Shown in pieces: positions 54,734 through 64,000 of a stretch of 64,000 nucleotides of DNA. How positions within the stretch are numbered: the first letter of the stretch is position 1; the number at the start of each line of letters is the position of its first letter. The position numbers and the translations under genes are program-made. The DNA comes from Porticoccaceae bacterium (GTDB lineage: Bacteria; Pseudomonadota; Gammaproteobacteria; Pseudomonadales; Porticoccaceae). The stretch spans positions 124,001 through 188,000 of the forward strand of contig JABILI010000097.1 in assembly GCA_018654575.1 (NCBI GenBank), written 5' to 3'. A model generated the notes under the pieces. The model was not told the origin of the DNA and ran no database searches. It saw nothing but the letters and a program-made list of their open reading frames with translations.

Positions 54734-55749
54734 TGTTACGTATTGCTATTAATGGTTATGGTCGCATAGGACGTTCGGTATTACGTGCGCTCTATGAATC
54801 TGGCGCCCGGGACTGGGCTCAGGTGGTCGCCATCAATGAGCCAGCTGAAAGTAAAACTATCGCTCATTTGACCCGTTACGACTCAACCCATGGTAGGTTT
54901 CCTGGCACTGTTGAGTTAGATGGACAGACCTTGATCGTGAATGATGATGCTATACAGGTCATTAATCATAAAGATTTGCGGAAACTGCCTTGGCAAAAGT
55001 TAAAGGTTGATGTGGTGCTCGAATGCAGCGGTAGTTTTTCGGACCGTGGGACCGCCCAGCAACACATAACGAGTGGGGCTAAGCGCGTATTGTTCTCCCA
55101 ACCCGCCGAGACTAGTGTCGATGCAACCATTGTGTATGGCGTCAACCACCAAACCCTTGATGGCTTGGAAACGATTATTTCTAATGCTTCTTGTACCACT
55201 AACTGCGTTGTTCCAGTAATAAAGGTACTTAATGATTACTTTGGTGTGGATGGCGGCGTCATCACTACCATCCATTCTGCTATGAATGATCAGCCGGTTA
55301 TTGACGCCTACCACCATACAGATTTACGTAAAACTCGAGGGTCAATACAGTCTATTATTCCAGTGGAGACAGATTTAGCATTGGGCATTGATCGTCTTCT
55401 ACCTGAGTTAACGGGGCGCTTTCAAGCCCAGGCTATGCGTGTTCCAACTGCCAATGTATCGGCAATTGATTTGTCAGTGATGCTAAATACCCATGTGGAT
55501 ATGGTGGCTGTCAATTCGGCTTTAGCTGAGGCGGCGGCGAAAGGGCTAGAAGGAGTTCTTGGTTATACTGAGGAGCCTTTGGCGTCTTGCGATTTTAATC
55601 ATGACCCACGCAGCGGCGTTGTCGATGCGAGCCAAACACGTGTTAGTCAGCAAAAATTAGTTAAGGTGCTCATTTGGTTTGATAACGAGTGGGGCTATGC
55701 TAACCGTATGCTTGATACCCTGCACTATTGGTGCGGGAGAAACCTTTAA
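54733..55749 (+). CDS. epd: D-erythrose-4-phosphate dehydrogenase
   Basis: The 338-aa protein is a GAPDH homologue with NAD fold [20 protein letters not shown] and nucleophile in [44 protein letters not shown] and [19 protein letters not shown] match Epd more closely than GapA. Epd oxidises erythrose-4-phosphate for pyridoxal phosphate synthesis; here tkt directly upstream can supply that substrate. A role as a glycolytic GAPDH cannot be excluded. Confidence 0.88.
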   Translation: MLRIAINGYGRIGRSVLRALYESGARDWAQVVAINEPAESKTIAHLTRYDSTHGRFPGTVELDGQTLIVNDDAIQVINHKDLRKLPWQKLKVDVVLECSGSFSDRGTAQQHITSGAKRVLFSQPAETSVDATIVYGVNHQTLDGLETIISNASCTTNCVVPVIKVLNDYFGVDGGVITTIHSAMNDQPVIDAYHHTDLRKTRGSIQSIIPVETDLALGIDRLLPELTGRFQAQAMRVPTANVSAIDLSVMLNTHVDMVAVNSALAEAAAKGLEGVLGYTEEPLASCDFNHDPRSGVVDASQTRVSQQKLVKVLIWFDNEWGYANRMLDTLHYWCGRNL

Positions 55750-55792
55750 TTTTCACTAGTGAAATTGGATCTACCCAGAAGGAAATAAGGGA

Positions 55793-56956
55793 ATGACCTT
55801 GAAGTTAATGACGGACCTAGACCTAAGTGATCGTCGAGTGTTGATCCGCCAAGATCTAAATGTGCCAATCAAAGATGCTCAAGTAACCAGTGCCGTCCGA
55901 ATAAAAGCGAGCCTGCCAACTATTAAATTGGCCTTGCAGTCAGGCGCTAAGGTCATCTTAATGTCTCACTTAGGTAGACCCAGCGAAGGAACAGTAAGCT
56001 CAGAGCACAGTCTGGCGCCCGTTGCCCAATTTATGAGTGAGCAACTTGGGAGGACGGTTAATCTGGTGAAAGATTGGAGTGAAGGCATCGACCTGACAGA
56101 CGGTGATGTAGTTATGCTAGAGAATGTTCGCTTTAATAAGGGTGAAAAAGATAATGCCGACGATTTAGCCAAGGCCTATGCTCAGTTGTGCGATATTTTT
56201 GTCATGGACGCCTTTGGTACCGCGCACCGCGCACAGGCATCAACTCATGGTGTTGCCAAATATGCGCCGATTGCTTGTGCTGGACCGCTTCTGGCTAAGG
56301 AGCTTGACGCTTTAGCTCATGCACTTGCCACGCCTAAAGCACCTATTGCAGCCATTGTTGGTGGGTCTAAAGTGTCTACTAAGCTAATGGTCTTGGAGAA
56401 TTTGGCAGATAAGGTTGACCAGCTAATTGTCGGTGGAGGGATCGCCAATACCTTTTTGGCAGCAGCGGGAAAACCGGTTGGCAAGTCACTCTATGAGCCA
56501 GATTTAATTCCTGCGGCTCAGGCCCTTATGGAAAAAGTAAGTATTCCACTACCCACAGATGTGGTTGTTGGTAAAGTATTCAGCGAGTCTGCAGAGGCCG
56601 TCGTGAAGCTAGTTGATGAGGTGGCTGATGATGATATGATTTTTGATATAGGGCCTCAATCCGCAGACCAGTTGGCAAAGTTGATGGGGTCGATGGGGAC
56701 TATAATTTGGAATGGTCCAGTAGGGGTTTTTGAGTTTGAGCAATTCGGTGGAGGTACAGAAACCTTAGCCAATGCTATTGCAGCCAGCAGTGGATTCTCT
56801 ATTGCTGGCGGTGGAGATACTCTAGCCGCAGTAGATAAATATGCGATAGCCGACAAAATATCGTATATTTCAACTGGAGGAGGAGCATTTTTAGAGTATG
56901 TTGAAGGAAAGGAACTGCCAGCTGTCACTATCCTTGAGCAGCGGGCCAAAGGTTAG
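55793..56956 (+). CDS. pgk: Phosphoglycerate kinase
   Basis: Pgk interconverts 1,3-bisphosphoglycerate and 3-phosphoglycerate with ATP. The 387 aa show [50 protein letters not shown], the nucleotide loop GGSKVSTKL and C-terminal [27 protein letters not shown]. Ribosome site AAGGAAATAAGGGA precedes the ATG. Confidence 0.97.
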   Translation: MTLKLMTDLDLSDRRVLIRQDLNVPIKDAQVTSAVRIKASLPTIKLALQSGAKVILMSHLGRPSEGTVSSEHSLAPVAQFMSEQLGRTVNLVKDWSEGIDLTDGDVVMLENVRFNKGEKDNADDLAKAYAQLCDIFVMDAFGTAHRAQASTHGVAKYAPIACAGPLLAKELDALAHALATPKAPIAAIVGGSKVSTKLMVLENLADKVDQLIVGGGIANTFLAAAGKPVGKSLYEPDLIPAAQALMEKVSIPLPTDVVVGKVFSESAEAVVKLVDEVADDDMIFDIGPQSADQLAKLMGSMGTIIWNGPVGVFEFEQFGGGTETLANAIAASSGFSIAGGGDTLAAVDKYAIADKISYISTGGGAFLEYVEGKELPAVTILEQRAKG

Positions 56957-57021
56957 CTTTAACATTATTGGATTTACATCTATAACTATATTAGATCAAC
57001 AAGTTAAAAAGGACATTAGCT

Positions 57022-58086
57022 ATGGCACTTATTTCACTACGACAGATGCTTGATCACGCAGCAGAATATAACTACGGTGTACCTGCATTTAATGTTAATA
57101 ATCTTGAGCAGATGAGAGCCATTATGATGGCCGCAGATCAGACAGATAGCCCAGTCATCGTGCAAGCCTCCGCAGGCGCGCGTAAATATGCGGGAGCACC
57201 TTTTTTACGTCACTTAATTCAGGCCGCTGTGGAAGAATGGCCGCATATCCCTGTGTGTATGCACCAAGACCACGGCACCAGTCCAGCTATTTGTCAGCGC
57301 TCTATTCAGCTTGGGTTTACCTCGGTAATGATGGATGGATCTCTTAAAGAGGACGGTAAAACACCATCAGATTATGACTACAATGTTGATGTAACGCGTC
57401 GCACTGTCGAGATGGCTCATGCCTGCGGTGTTTCTGTGGAGGGTGAGCTAGGTTGTCTGGGTTCATTGGAAACAGGCCAAGCGGGCGAAGAAGACGGTGT
57501 GGGAGCAGAAGGAACTCTGTCTCAAGAGCAAATGTTAACCGATCCCGAAGAGGCTGCAGATTTTGTCGCCAAAACTCAAGTGGATACATTGGCTATTGCC
57601 TGCGGTACATCTCACGGAGCCTACAAGTTCAGTCGCCCTCCCACTGGAGACATTCTCGCCATTGATCGAATTAGAGCGATTCATCAGCGTATTCCAGATA
57701 CTCACCTGGTGATGCATGGATCTTCTTCGGTCCCTCAAGAATGGTTGGCGATAATCAATCAGTACGGTGGAGAGATTCCTGAAACCTATGGCGTCCCCGT
57801 TGATCAAATTTGCGAAGGAATTAAACACGGCGTGCGAAAGATCAATATCGACACCGACTTGCGTCTGGCGTCGACTGGTGCAGTCCGCCGTTTCTTAGCG
57901 GAAAATCCTCGTGCCTTTGATCCTCGTGCCTATCTAAAAGAAACTATTACAGCCATGCAGGATATAGCGACTGCACGCTATGAGGCATTTTCAACCGCGG
58001 GTAAGGCTTCGAAAATTCGAGCACTTAGCTTGGACTCTATGACCACGCGCTATCAAAGCGGCGAGCTAGACCCCAAGATTAACTAA
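57022..58086 (+). CDS. fba: Class II fructose-bisphosphate aldolase
   Basis: The 354-aa metal-dependent aldolase has [20 protein letters not shown], zinc-ligand segment [52 protein letters not shown] and C-terminal [23 protein letters not shown]. This is the longer Calvin-cycle subtype also found in pseudomonads. It ends the tkt-epd-pgk-fba series. The 281 bases after it contain a small GCCGC/GCGGC hairpin at about 58147 with no T run. Confidence 0.96.
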   Translation: MALISLRQMLDHAAEYNYGVPAFNVNNLEQMRAIMMAADQTDSPVIVQASAGARKYAGAPFLRHLIQAAVEEWPHIPVCMHQDHGTSPAICQRSIQLGFTSVMMDGSLKEDGKTPSDYDYNVDVTRRTVEMAHACGVSVEGELGCLGSLETGQAGEEDGVGAEGTLSQEQMLTDPEEAADFVAKTQVDTLAIACGTSHGAYKFSRPPTGDILAIDRIRAIHQRIPDTHLVMHGSSSVPQEWLAIINQYGGEIPETYGVPVDQICEGIKHGVRKINIDTDLRLASTGAVRRFLAENPRAFDPRAYLKETITAMQDIATARYEAFSTAGKASKIRALSLDSMTTRYQSGELDPKIN

Positions 58087-58367
58087 TTTTGGATTTTGGT
58101 TTCGAGATTATCCGCTATGTGAGTGGCTTTAAAGTTTTCTTAAACAGCCGCGCTTGTTGCGGCAAGCCCACAGTTGGCAAGTTTATTATCTTTAGCCCGG
58201 CCTTAACTAGAAAACATGATCGAAATGTAAATATTTTAGACCCGAGTTTATCGCCCGCTAGGTAATACTCCAACTGCAATATTTAATCCAACTAGGCTTC
58301 CAATTAGATAATATACCCCTAGTAGTTTAGACTTAAACGCATCAGGTAAGGTGTTGGGAGAGAATAG

Positions 58368-59231
58368 TTGCAAGCCATTTCAACAACAACAGTCTATGCC
58401 GTGGGGGTCCCGATTATTTTGGCCCTTATTTTTATTGAGGCTATGACTTCAGCGCGGAAAAATCTCGGTTTTTATGAGCCTAGGGATACTTGGGGAACCA
58501 TTGGCCTGCTTTCCGGCAATATCCTTACCTCGGTTGCAATACAGGGCACTACCCTTGGCTTTTCTTTTTACCTTTATCAATTTAGGGTTTTTACCCTTAA
58601 CGATGCTTTAGAGTCATGGCAGGTTTGGCTCATCAGTTTTTTAATGATAGATTTTATTTTTTATTGGTATCACCGTGCTGCCCATAGAGTTCGGCTCTTG
58701 TGGGCGATTCATATGAATCACCACTCCAGTGTCGAAATGAATTTCTCAGTTGCTTTCCGTCAAGCTTGGTTTGGGCCTATTTCCAAAGCCCCATTCTTCA
58801 TGGTCATGCCGTTGATTGGGTTTGATCCGAGTATTACGGTGGTCGCAGCCTTATGCTCAAGGCTCTGGGGGGTAGTGGGCCATACCCAATGGATTGGGAA
58901 GCTTGGCTGGCTGGATAGCATTTTCAATACACCTTCGACCCACCGAGTCCATCACGGCACTAATCCAGAGTACGTAGACAGTAATTATGGTAATTTATTT
59001 ATATTTTGGGATCGCCTTTTTGGTACCTACTCTAAAGAGCAGGCGCCCGTTATCTTTGGGCTAGTGAAAAACCTAAATACTAATAACCCCCTGAAAATTA
59101 CCTTCCACACTTGGGCTGCTATAGCTAGAGATCTTCGAGACTCCCAGTCTCTATTTGAAATAGCAGGGTATATTTTTGGACCACCAGACTGGATGCCTTC
59201 ACGAGAAAAGACTTATATCGACAAGTCCTAG
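58368..59231 (+). CDS. Sterol desaturase/fatty acid hydroxylase family membrane di-iron enzyme
   Basis: The 287-aa protein starts with TTG at 58368 after GGGAGAG. It has the diiron His clusters HRAAH, HMNHHSS and HRVHHGT in a framework of four to five membrane spans. YHRAAHRVRLLWAIHMNHHS and STHRVHHGTNPEYVDSNYGN are typical of the ERG3/hydroxylase superfamily, which uses O2 on lipid or sterol substrates. The actual substrate cannot be read from sequence. Confidence 0.88.
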   Translation: MQAISTTTVYAVGVPIILALIFIEAMTSARKNLGFYEPRDTWGTIGLLSGNILTSVAIQGTTLGFSFYLYQFRVFTLNDALESWQVWLISFLMIDFIFYWYHRAAHRVRLLWAIHMNHHSSVEMNFSVAFRQAWFGPISKAPFFMVMPLIGFDPSITVVAALCSRLWGVVGHTQWIGKLGWLDSIFNTPSTHRVHHGTNPEYVDSNYGNLFIFWDRLFGTYSKEQAPVIFGLVKNLNTNNPLKITFHTWAAIARDLRDSQSLFEIAGYIFGPPDWMPSREKTYIDKS

Positions 59232-59271
59232 CTCTTTGAGTGCCCTTATTTGCTACTTATGAGACGACCTA

Positions 59272-60201
59272 ATGGCCATATCATTAAAAGTATTTATCCT
59301 TTTGCTAGTTCCAGCAGTCACTTTTTTAACTACTGCTGATGAGACGCCTTATCTCTACGTTCTTGGTGTTGCTCAAGATGCTGGTTTCCCTCAGGCAGGT
59401 TGTTACAAATCTCACTGCATGCCGGGGTGGGACAACCCCGAGACAAAAATTGGCGCTACATCACTAGCTCTAATTGACCCTGCAGGTAAAAAGAAATACA
59501 TGTTTGAGGCAACGCCCAACTTTCCAGAACAGCTTTTTATGCTAGAGCAGGAGGTGTCGACCGATGAATTTAATTTAGGTGGAATTTTTATCACGCATGC
59601 GCATATTGGTCATTACACGGGACTCATGTATCTGGGGAGAGAAGTCATCGGAGCTGATCAAGTACCTGTTTATGTGATGCCAAAGATGAAGCAATATCTG
59701 ATGAATAATGGTCCATGGAGTCAACTAGTTAGTTTGAATAATATAACTTTATCGCCGCTTCGCAATCATGCAGCGGTTCTTTTAAATAATCTTAAGGTAA
59801 CGCCTTTTATAGTGCCCCATCGAGATGAGTTTTCAGAAACTGTAGGATTCTCAATAAAAGGACCTAACAAAACGGCACTTTTCATACCTGATATTAACAA
59901 ATGGTCTCAATGGGAAAAAGATATTGCATCGCAAGTACAGGCCTCAGATTACGCTCTAATCGACGCAACATTTTATGATAATGAAGAGCTACCAGGCCGA
60001 GATATGTCTAAAATACCTCATCCTTTTGTCACCGAAACCATGGCCGCCTTATCAGCGTTATCTAAGCAGCAGCGAGCTAAAGTCTGGTTTATTCATATGA
60101 ATCATACTAACCCATTGCTTAATTTAAACAGTGAACAAGCAATAGTAGTGCGAGCTCAAGGCTTTAATATTGCTAGTACTGGTCTGCGCTTAGGACTATA
60201 G
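59272..60201 (+). CDS. Exported PqqB-like metallo-beta-lactamase-fold protein with variant metal motif
   Basis: The 309 aa begin with a signal peptide (ISLKVFILLLVPAVTFLTTA). The body opens LGVAQDAGFPQAGC, recalling the GGGFPQWNC region of PqqB, then a Cys five residues on. The first metal motif is ITHAHIGHYTGL: Gly replaces the Asp of HxHxDH. Later elements are VPHRDEFSETVGF, FIPDINKW and WFIHMNHTNPLL. Unlike PqqB, it is exported and not in a pqq operon. It may be a non-canonical hydrolase or a binding protein. Confidence 0.78.
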   Translation: MAISLKVFILLLVPAVTFLTTADETPYLYVLGVAQDAGFPQAGCYKSHCMPGWDNPETKIGATSLALIDPAGKKKYMFEATPNFPEQLFMLEQEVSTDEFNLGGIFITHAHIGHYTGLMYLGREVIGADQVPVYVMPKMKQYLMNNGPWSQLVSLNNITLSPLRNHAAVLLNNLKVTPFIVPHRDEFSETVGFSIKGPNKTALFIPDINKWSQWEKDIASQVQASDYALIDATFYDNEELPGRDMSKIPHPFVTETMAALSALSKQQRAKVWFIHMNHTNPLLNLNSEQAIVVRAQGFNIASTGLRLGL

Positions 60202-60238
60202 TAATTTTGAATAGTCATAGTGACATAGAGGTTTTGAT

Positions 60239-60412
60239 ATGCCTTTACCTGCAGTATTAATCTTCGGAACTCTCGCGAGCGCGTACGTTTGTTATATCGT
60301 AGCCAAAGAGCGCCATGCTAATGCGCGTTTTTGGGTCTGGGCAGGTGTTCTGTTAGGGCCTTTTGCGATTCCATTTGTATTTTTCTCGAAGCCTGCAAAG
60401 AGCAACAAATAG
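60239..60412 (+). CDS. Small membrane protein, 57 aa, unknown
   Basis: The reading frame begins MPLPAVLIFGTLASAYVCYI and has hydrophobic spans at residues ~3-20 and ~33-50 around the polar AKERHANARFW. The tail is basic (SKPAKSNK). An AGAGG site lies about 7 bases before the ATG and a terminator hairpin follows 9 bases after the stop. It resembles short two-span proteins common next to transport genes, but no family is recognised. Confidence 0.65.
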   Translation: MPLPAVLIFGTLASAYVCYIVAKERHANARFWVWAGVLLGPFAIPFVFFSKPAKSNK

Positions 60413-60420
60413 GGGCCACT

Positions 60421-60455
60421 AAAAAGCCCCGCAGTCTAATTTCTACAGGGCTTTT
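60421..60455. terminator. Probable bidirectional terminator between the small ORF and pit
   Basis: AAAAGCCC (60422-60429) pairs with GGGCTTTT (60448-60455), with extra pairing inside (GCAG...CTAC is weak). T runs of four to five occur on both strands. It separates convergent transcripts. Confidence 0.6.
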
Positions 60456-60482
60456 GAAGGAATTCTAATGCGTTCTTCAGGG

Positions 60483-61760
60483 TTAGCTAAACACACCTTT
60501 AAAGAAGAAGAAAAACAGAATCGCTAGAGCGGCACCGGCAGGCAAGGTAACCACCCAAGATAGGAAAATTGCTCCTATCATGCGAAGATTAAGGGCGCCG
60601 ATACCGCGAGCAAGCCCAACCCCTAAAACTGCACCGACTAGGGTATGAGTTGTAGAAATTGGCAGTCCAGTTCCCGAAGCAAAAACGACAGTGGCCGCAG
60701 CGCCTAACTCAGCCGCAAAGCCTCGGCTAGGGGTAAGTTCGGTAATTTTTCGTCCTATGGTACCCATTACTTTATAACCATAAGTCGCCAGACCAAACAC
60801 AATGCCAACACCGCCTAGCAAAAGAATCCAAGTCGGCATCACGCTTTTTGCGGCTATATCGCCACCAGAGCTAACCACATTAACCACAGCTGCAAGAGGG
60901 CCAACGGCATTGGCTACGTCATTTGATCCGTGCGCAAAGGCCATACTACAGGCAGTAAATACCATAAGAACAGCAAAGACTCTTTCGACATTTGCAAATC
61001 TGTTTCTAGCTTCAAGAGCTTTGTTTCGCTTTACCTTTGAGAGAAGGAAAGAGCCAAGAAGGGCTACAAAAATACCGAACATCATCGCCCAAACGACAGA
61101 CTCACCAAAGGTCATACTGATACCTATATCTTTAAAGACATGCTTCAGACCTTTGAGTATTGTCACCATTGCCATTAAAAAGCCTACGGCAAACATATAT
61201 ACGGGGGCGTATTGTTTGGCCCTTGCAAAGGGGTCGTCTTGAATCAATATAAGGCGTTGTACACTGCGAAAAATAGCAAATGATATAGTGCCGGCAATAA
61301 CGGGAGAGACCACCCAGCTAGCAACGATAGTAGAGACCTTAGTCCAATTCACCGCGTCAGTGGAGACCCCTACGGCTGCAAAGCCAACGATAGCCCCAAC
61401 AATGGAGTGGGTTGTTGATACCGGCCAGCCCATAAAGCTGGCGATCATTAGCCAGGTACCAGCCGAAAGGAGCGCTGAAAGCATCCCGAAGACGAGTAGA
61501 TCCGGCGAGTCATTGAACACTTCGGCATCAACGATACCTTTACGAATGGTTGACGTGACTTCGCCTCCAGCAAGGTAGGCTCCGGCAAATTCAAACACCA
61601 TTGCAATCAAGATAGCCTGCTTGATCGTTAGTGCTTTTGAGCCAACCGAGGTACCCATGGCATTGGCTACATCATTGGCGCCCACGCCCCAGGCCATGAA
61701 GAAGCCAAATAGACCAGCAAGAATAATAAGCAGCGTGCCGTAGGTAGAGAATAATTCCAT
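60483..61760 (-). CDS. pit: Low-affinity inorganic phosphate transporter, PiT family
   Basis: The 425-aa permease has the duplicated PiT signature: GANDVANAMGTSVGSKALT in the first half and HGSNDVANAVGPLAAV in the second, plus GWPVSTTHSIVGAIVG and LPISTTHTLVGAVLG. About ten membrane spans are expected. PiT proteins move metal-phosphate with protons or sodium. It follows a DUF47 gene by 21 bases, the usual partner. Confidence 0.92.
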   Translation of the reverse strand: MELFSTYGTLLIILAGLFGFFMAWGVGANDVANAMGTSVGSKALTIKQAILIAMVFEFAGAYLAGGEVTSTIRKGIVDAEVFNDSPDLLVFGMLSALLSAGTWLMIASFMGWPVSTTHSIVGAIVGFAAVGVSTDAVNWTKVSTIVASWVVSPVIAGTISFAIFRSVQRLILIQDDPFARAKQYAPVYMFAVGFLMAMVTILKGLKHVFKDIGISMTFGESVVWAMMFGIFVALLGSFLLSKVKRNKALEARNRFANVERVFAVLMVFTACSMAFAHGSNDVANAVGPLAAVVNVVSSGGDIAAKSVMPTWILLLGGVGIVFGLATYGYKVMGTIGRKITELTPSRGFAAELGAAATVVFASGTGLPISTTHTLVGAVLGVGLARGIGALNLRMIGAIFLSWVVTLPAGAALAILFFFFFKGVFS

Positions 61761-61781
61761 AGCTATTGATCTCGATCGTTT

Positions 61782-62468
61782 TTATTTAGCTAGTAGGAGT
61801 TCAAGTTGGTTTCCAACTTGCTCGGCGGCGTCTGCAACCCCGCCAATATTATCAATGATAATGTAGAGAAACATGACATGGACGGGCGGCATTTCAGTTT
61901 CAATTTTAAATAGGCGATGCCGTAATTTTCGCTCTCGTTTATCTACTTTCTGTTCTTGCGCATCAAGATCACGAATTAGCTTTTTAACGAATTTAACTTC
62001 TTGCCCTGTAAAACCGGTTTCTAGAAGTTCATCTAATTCGTCAATGGCCTTGAGTGCTTTTTCGCAGGTCTCAATAGCGCTTTTAATATAGGCAATAAAA
62101 TCTGATTGCAATACAGAGGGGATATCCATTTCTCTGCCAAGCACAATGCCGCAAATATCTTTAGTCGCATTTGCAATATTATCTTGTTGAGCGAGGATGC
62201 CAAGTAGGTCACCGCGAGACATCGGCATAAATAAACTTTTAGGCATGTTCAGGCGAAATTGTTTTTTGAGTTCGTCAGCATGATTTTCATCGTCAGCAAT
62301 CTTGTCAAAAATATCGCTAGCGCTTTTCCAGTCACTGGCAAGCACCGCTTCAAAGAAGGATTCTAATTGAGAGGCGCAGGCAACGACGAGTGACATATGT
62401 TCTTGTAGAGGCCTGATGGGAGACTTCCCAAACAAATTTGAGATTGAATTACTAAACACCATGGTCAT
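61782..62468 (-). CDS. DUF47/PhoU-like protein (TIGR00153) associated with Pit
   Basis: The 228-aa mostly helical protein starts ISNLFGKSPIRPLQEHM and has the metal-type DENHADELKKQFR helix, as in the PhoU-like DUF47 family. It is encoded directly upstream of pit. The family is believed to modulate Pit-type transport; the mechanism here is inferred from context. Confidence 0.9.
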   Translation of the reverse strand: MTMVFSNSISNLFGKSPIRPLQEHMSLVVACASQLESFFEAVLASDWKSASDIFDKIADDENHADELKKQFRLNMPKSLFMPMSRGDLLGILAQQDNIANATKDICGIVLGREMDIPSVLQSDFIAYIKSAIETCEKALKAIDELDELLETGFTGQEVKFVKKLIRDLDAQEQKVDKRERKLRHRLFKIETEMPPVHVMFLYIIIDNIGGVADAAEQVGNQLELLLAK

Positions 62469-62545
62469 TCTCCCTTTTTAGGCATTGTAAAAGCTTATGA
62501 TGAAAATGAAAGAACTTTATTCGATCGGGAGTGATATTTTCTGAG

Positions 62546-64000
62546 TTATGCCTGAGCATATTGTTGATTATGCCCTAGCCAGCGACGAATCAGAGGGTCA
62601 ACGCTTTTAGGGTGGTTTAGAAGTAGCTCTTCAGCGATAAACTTAATCTGTGGAAGCATGTGGGCATCTCTTTGAAGGTCTGCGATCTGCAAACGCATGT
62701 CTCCGGTTTGTCGGGTGCCTAGGACCTCACCTGGGCCTCTGAGCTCAAGGTCTTTTTCGGAAATTTTAAAACCGTCAGTTGTTTCGCGCATAATTTTTAA
62801 CCGAGCATTACCATTGCCCGAAAGTGGAGGGCTATAGAGAAGGACACAGTGACTTGCTTGTGAACCACGGCCTACTCTGCCGCGCAACTGGTGTAATTGA
62901 GAGAGTCCCAGTCGTTCTGAATTTTCGATAATCATTAAACTGGCGTTGGGTACGTCAACACCTACTTCAATGACGGTAGTGGCGACTAGCAAATTTATCT
63001 TGCCGGCTTTAAAGTCATCCATCACAGTCAGTTTCTCTCGCGGTTTGAGCCGACCATGGATCAGGGCAATTGACAATTCTGGGAGCAGCAATTTTAGCTC
63101 ACTAGCGGTAACTTCTGCAGCCTGAGCCTCCAGAACATCTGATTCTTCTATTAGCGTGCAGACCCAATAGGCTTGTCGGCCGGTGACGCAAGAAGCTCGG
63201 ACACGCTCAATAACATCAGGGCGACGCAAGTTACTCAGCACAAGCGTATCGACAGGCGTACGTCCCGGCGGCAGTTCATCAATTACCGAGCAATCAAGGT
63301 CAGCATAAGCACTCATCGCTAACGTCCTAGGTATGGGCGTGGCGGTCATGATCAATTGATGAGGCGCCGAACCATCTATGTTGGCCGAAGGATCTACGCT
63401 AAAACCTTTACTTCGCAAGGCCAATCTTTGATGTACACCAAAACGGTGCTGCTCATCAATAATACTAAGGCCTAGATCCTTAAAGTTGACGCTTTCCTGA
63501 AACAATGCGTGGGTACCAATAACCATTTGAGCGGTGCCATCTGCAATAGCCGCCAGTTGAACGTCACGAGCTTTGCCTTTAACTTTTCCGGTTAACCAAG
63601 CGATTCTGATACCAAGAGGCTGGAGCCACTGCTCAAAGTTAACTCTATGCTGTTCTGCGAGAATTTCGGTTGGTGCCATTAGCGCTACTTGCTTACTATT
63701 AGCGATAGTCTGGACGGCGGCGAGAGCGGCAACGACGGTCTTGCCCGAGCCCACATCACCTTGAACCAAACGGAGCATTGGAACGGAGGTACTAATATCG
63801 GAGCCTATTTCTGCCGACACTTTTTGTTGGGCCTTAGTTAGCTGAAAGCCGAGTTGTTTTAGAAATGTAGTCTTGGCTTTCTGGTCTTCAAGTAAAACGG
63901 GAGCCTGCTGGCGTTGAATTTTTTGTCGCAGTCGTAACAAGCTTAGATTATGAGCAATTAACTCTTCAGCGGCTAGCCGCTGTTGGGCTGGATGTTCACC
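62546..64000 (-). CDS. recG: ATP-dependent DNA helicase RecG (partial, N-terminus beyond right edge)
   Basis: The frame stays open to base 64000, giving 484 codons of a protein of about 690. The visible part begins within the wedge/helicase linker (GEHPAQQRLAAEELIAHNLS). It contains Walker A in VQGDVGSGKTVVAALA, TEILAEQHRVNF, the DEQH box IDEQHRFGVHQRLALR, ATPIPRTLAM, LRGRVGRGSQASHCVLLY and DLELRGPGEVLGTRQTGDM. RecG regresses stalled forks and branch-migrates Holliday junctions. A TTG at 63940 is only an internal codon. Confidence 0.95.
   Translation of the reverse strand, partial: GEHPAQQRLAAEELIAHNLSLLRLRQKIQRQQAPVLLEDQKAKTTFLKQLGFQLTKAQQKVSAEIGSDISTSVPMLRLVQGDVGSGKTVVAALAAVQTIANSKQVALMAPTEILAEQHRVNFEQWLQPLGIRIAWLTGKVKGKARDVQLAAIADGTAQMVIGTHALFQESVNFKDLGLSIIDEQHRFGVHQRLALRSKGFSVDPSANIDGSAPHQLIMTATPIPRTLAMSAYADLDCSVIDELPPGRTPVDTLVLSNLRRPDVIERVRASCVTGRQAYWVCTLIEESDVLEAQAAEVTASELKLLLPELSIALIHGRLKPREKLTVMDDFKAGKINLLVATTVIEVGVDVPNASLMIIENSERLGLSQLHQLRGRVGRGSQASHCVLLYSPPLSGNGNARLKIMRETTDGFKISEKDLELRGPGEVLGTRQTGDMRLQIADLQRDAHMLPQIKFIAEELLLNHPKSVDPLIRRWLGHNQQYAQA

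Noticed and set aside
58147-58165. GCCGC...GCGGC hairpin after fba as a terminator
   Set aside because: The stem is only 5 bases and no T run follows.

Overview
The window looks like a chromosomal segment of a free-living aerobic gammaproteobacterium. The likeliest placement is a marine Cellvibrionales-type lineage (SAR92/Porticoccaceae/Halieaceae). This rests on gene content and order: def-fmt-rsmB-trkA-trkH, metF-ahcY-metK-arsR//tkt-epd-pgk-fba, a FabY-type ketoacyl synthase, polA//engB-cytochrome c4-dsbA, and a caa3-type oxidase cluster. The genus is inferred and was not tested. I saw no rRNA, tRNA, CRISPR array, prophage, transposase or integrase. Coding density is high.

Layout. 1-2279 (minus): a carnitine module in which a BKACE enzyme overlaps a carnitine dehydrogenase fused to a thioesterase; the fusion runs off the left edge. 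2668-5877: glmU-glmS. 5878-7225: a visibly AT-rich cluster of small, mostly unknown genes immediately after glmS. Degenerate copies of the glmS 3' end plus its first ~20 downstream bases punctuate this cluster. 7357-10403: a haloalkane-dehalogenase-like hydrolase, two small membrane proteins and a PQQ-type sugar dehydrogenase. 10443-14777: a HexR-like regulator with a candidate autoregulatory palindrome, uvrD, and an orphan TRAP binding lipoprotein. 14782-20431 (minus): def-fmt-rsmB-trkA-trkH. 20766-23577: purE-tsaC-hemF-aroE, followed by a gamma-carbonic anhydrase homologue and a YheV zinc ribbon. 24672-32348: cytochrome c oxidase structural and assembly genes (coxB with fused cytochrome c, coxA, ctaG, coxC, SURF1, a Sco-like protein, ctaB, sco), notably without ctaA. 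32351-35347: the zinc regulon zur-znuC-znuB//znuA with a perfect Zur-type palindrome. 35397-40916: polA, a GFA protein, a candidate small RNA, engB, cytochrome c4 and dsbA. 41105-43456: serC-serA. 43464-46474: an AraC/GlxA-type regulator divergent from fabY. 46431-52560 (minus): the SAM cycle (metK, ahcY, metF) with an ArsR-methyltransferase regulator, plus rsmE and a secreted protease. 52739-58086: tkt-epd-pgk-fba. 58368-60412: a fatty-acid hydroxylase, a secreted PqqB-like protein and a small membrane protein. 60483-64000 (minus): pit, its DUF47 partner, and recG cut by the right edge.

Most of the window is housekeeping. Three places deserve attention. (i) Behind glmS, a motif of about 30-35 bp that copies the glmS stop region recurs four times, once in front of nearly every AT-rich small gene. 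This suggests serial acquisition at an attTn7-like position. (ii) The interval between polA and engB, where Spot 42 and ErsA lie in relatives, carries a sigma-E-like promoter, a C-rich stretch and a strong terminator: a candidate envelope-stress small RNA. (iii) Several enzymes have altered signatures: a CIHC DsbA, an HAHIGH PqqB-like protein, a long-cap dehalogenase, and an oxidase cluster lacking heme A synthase.
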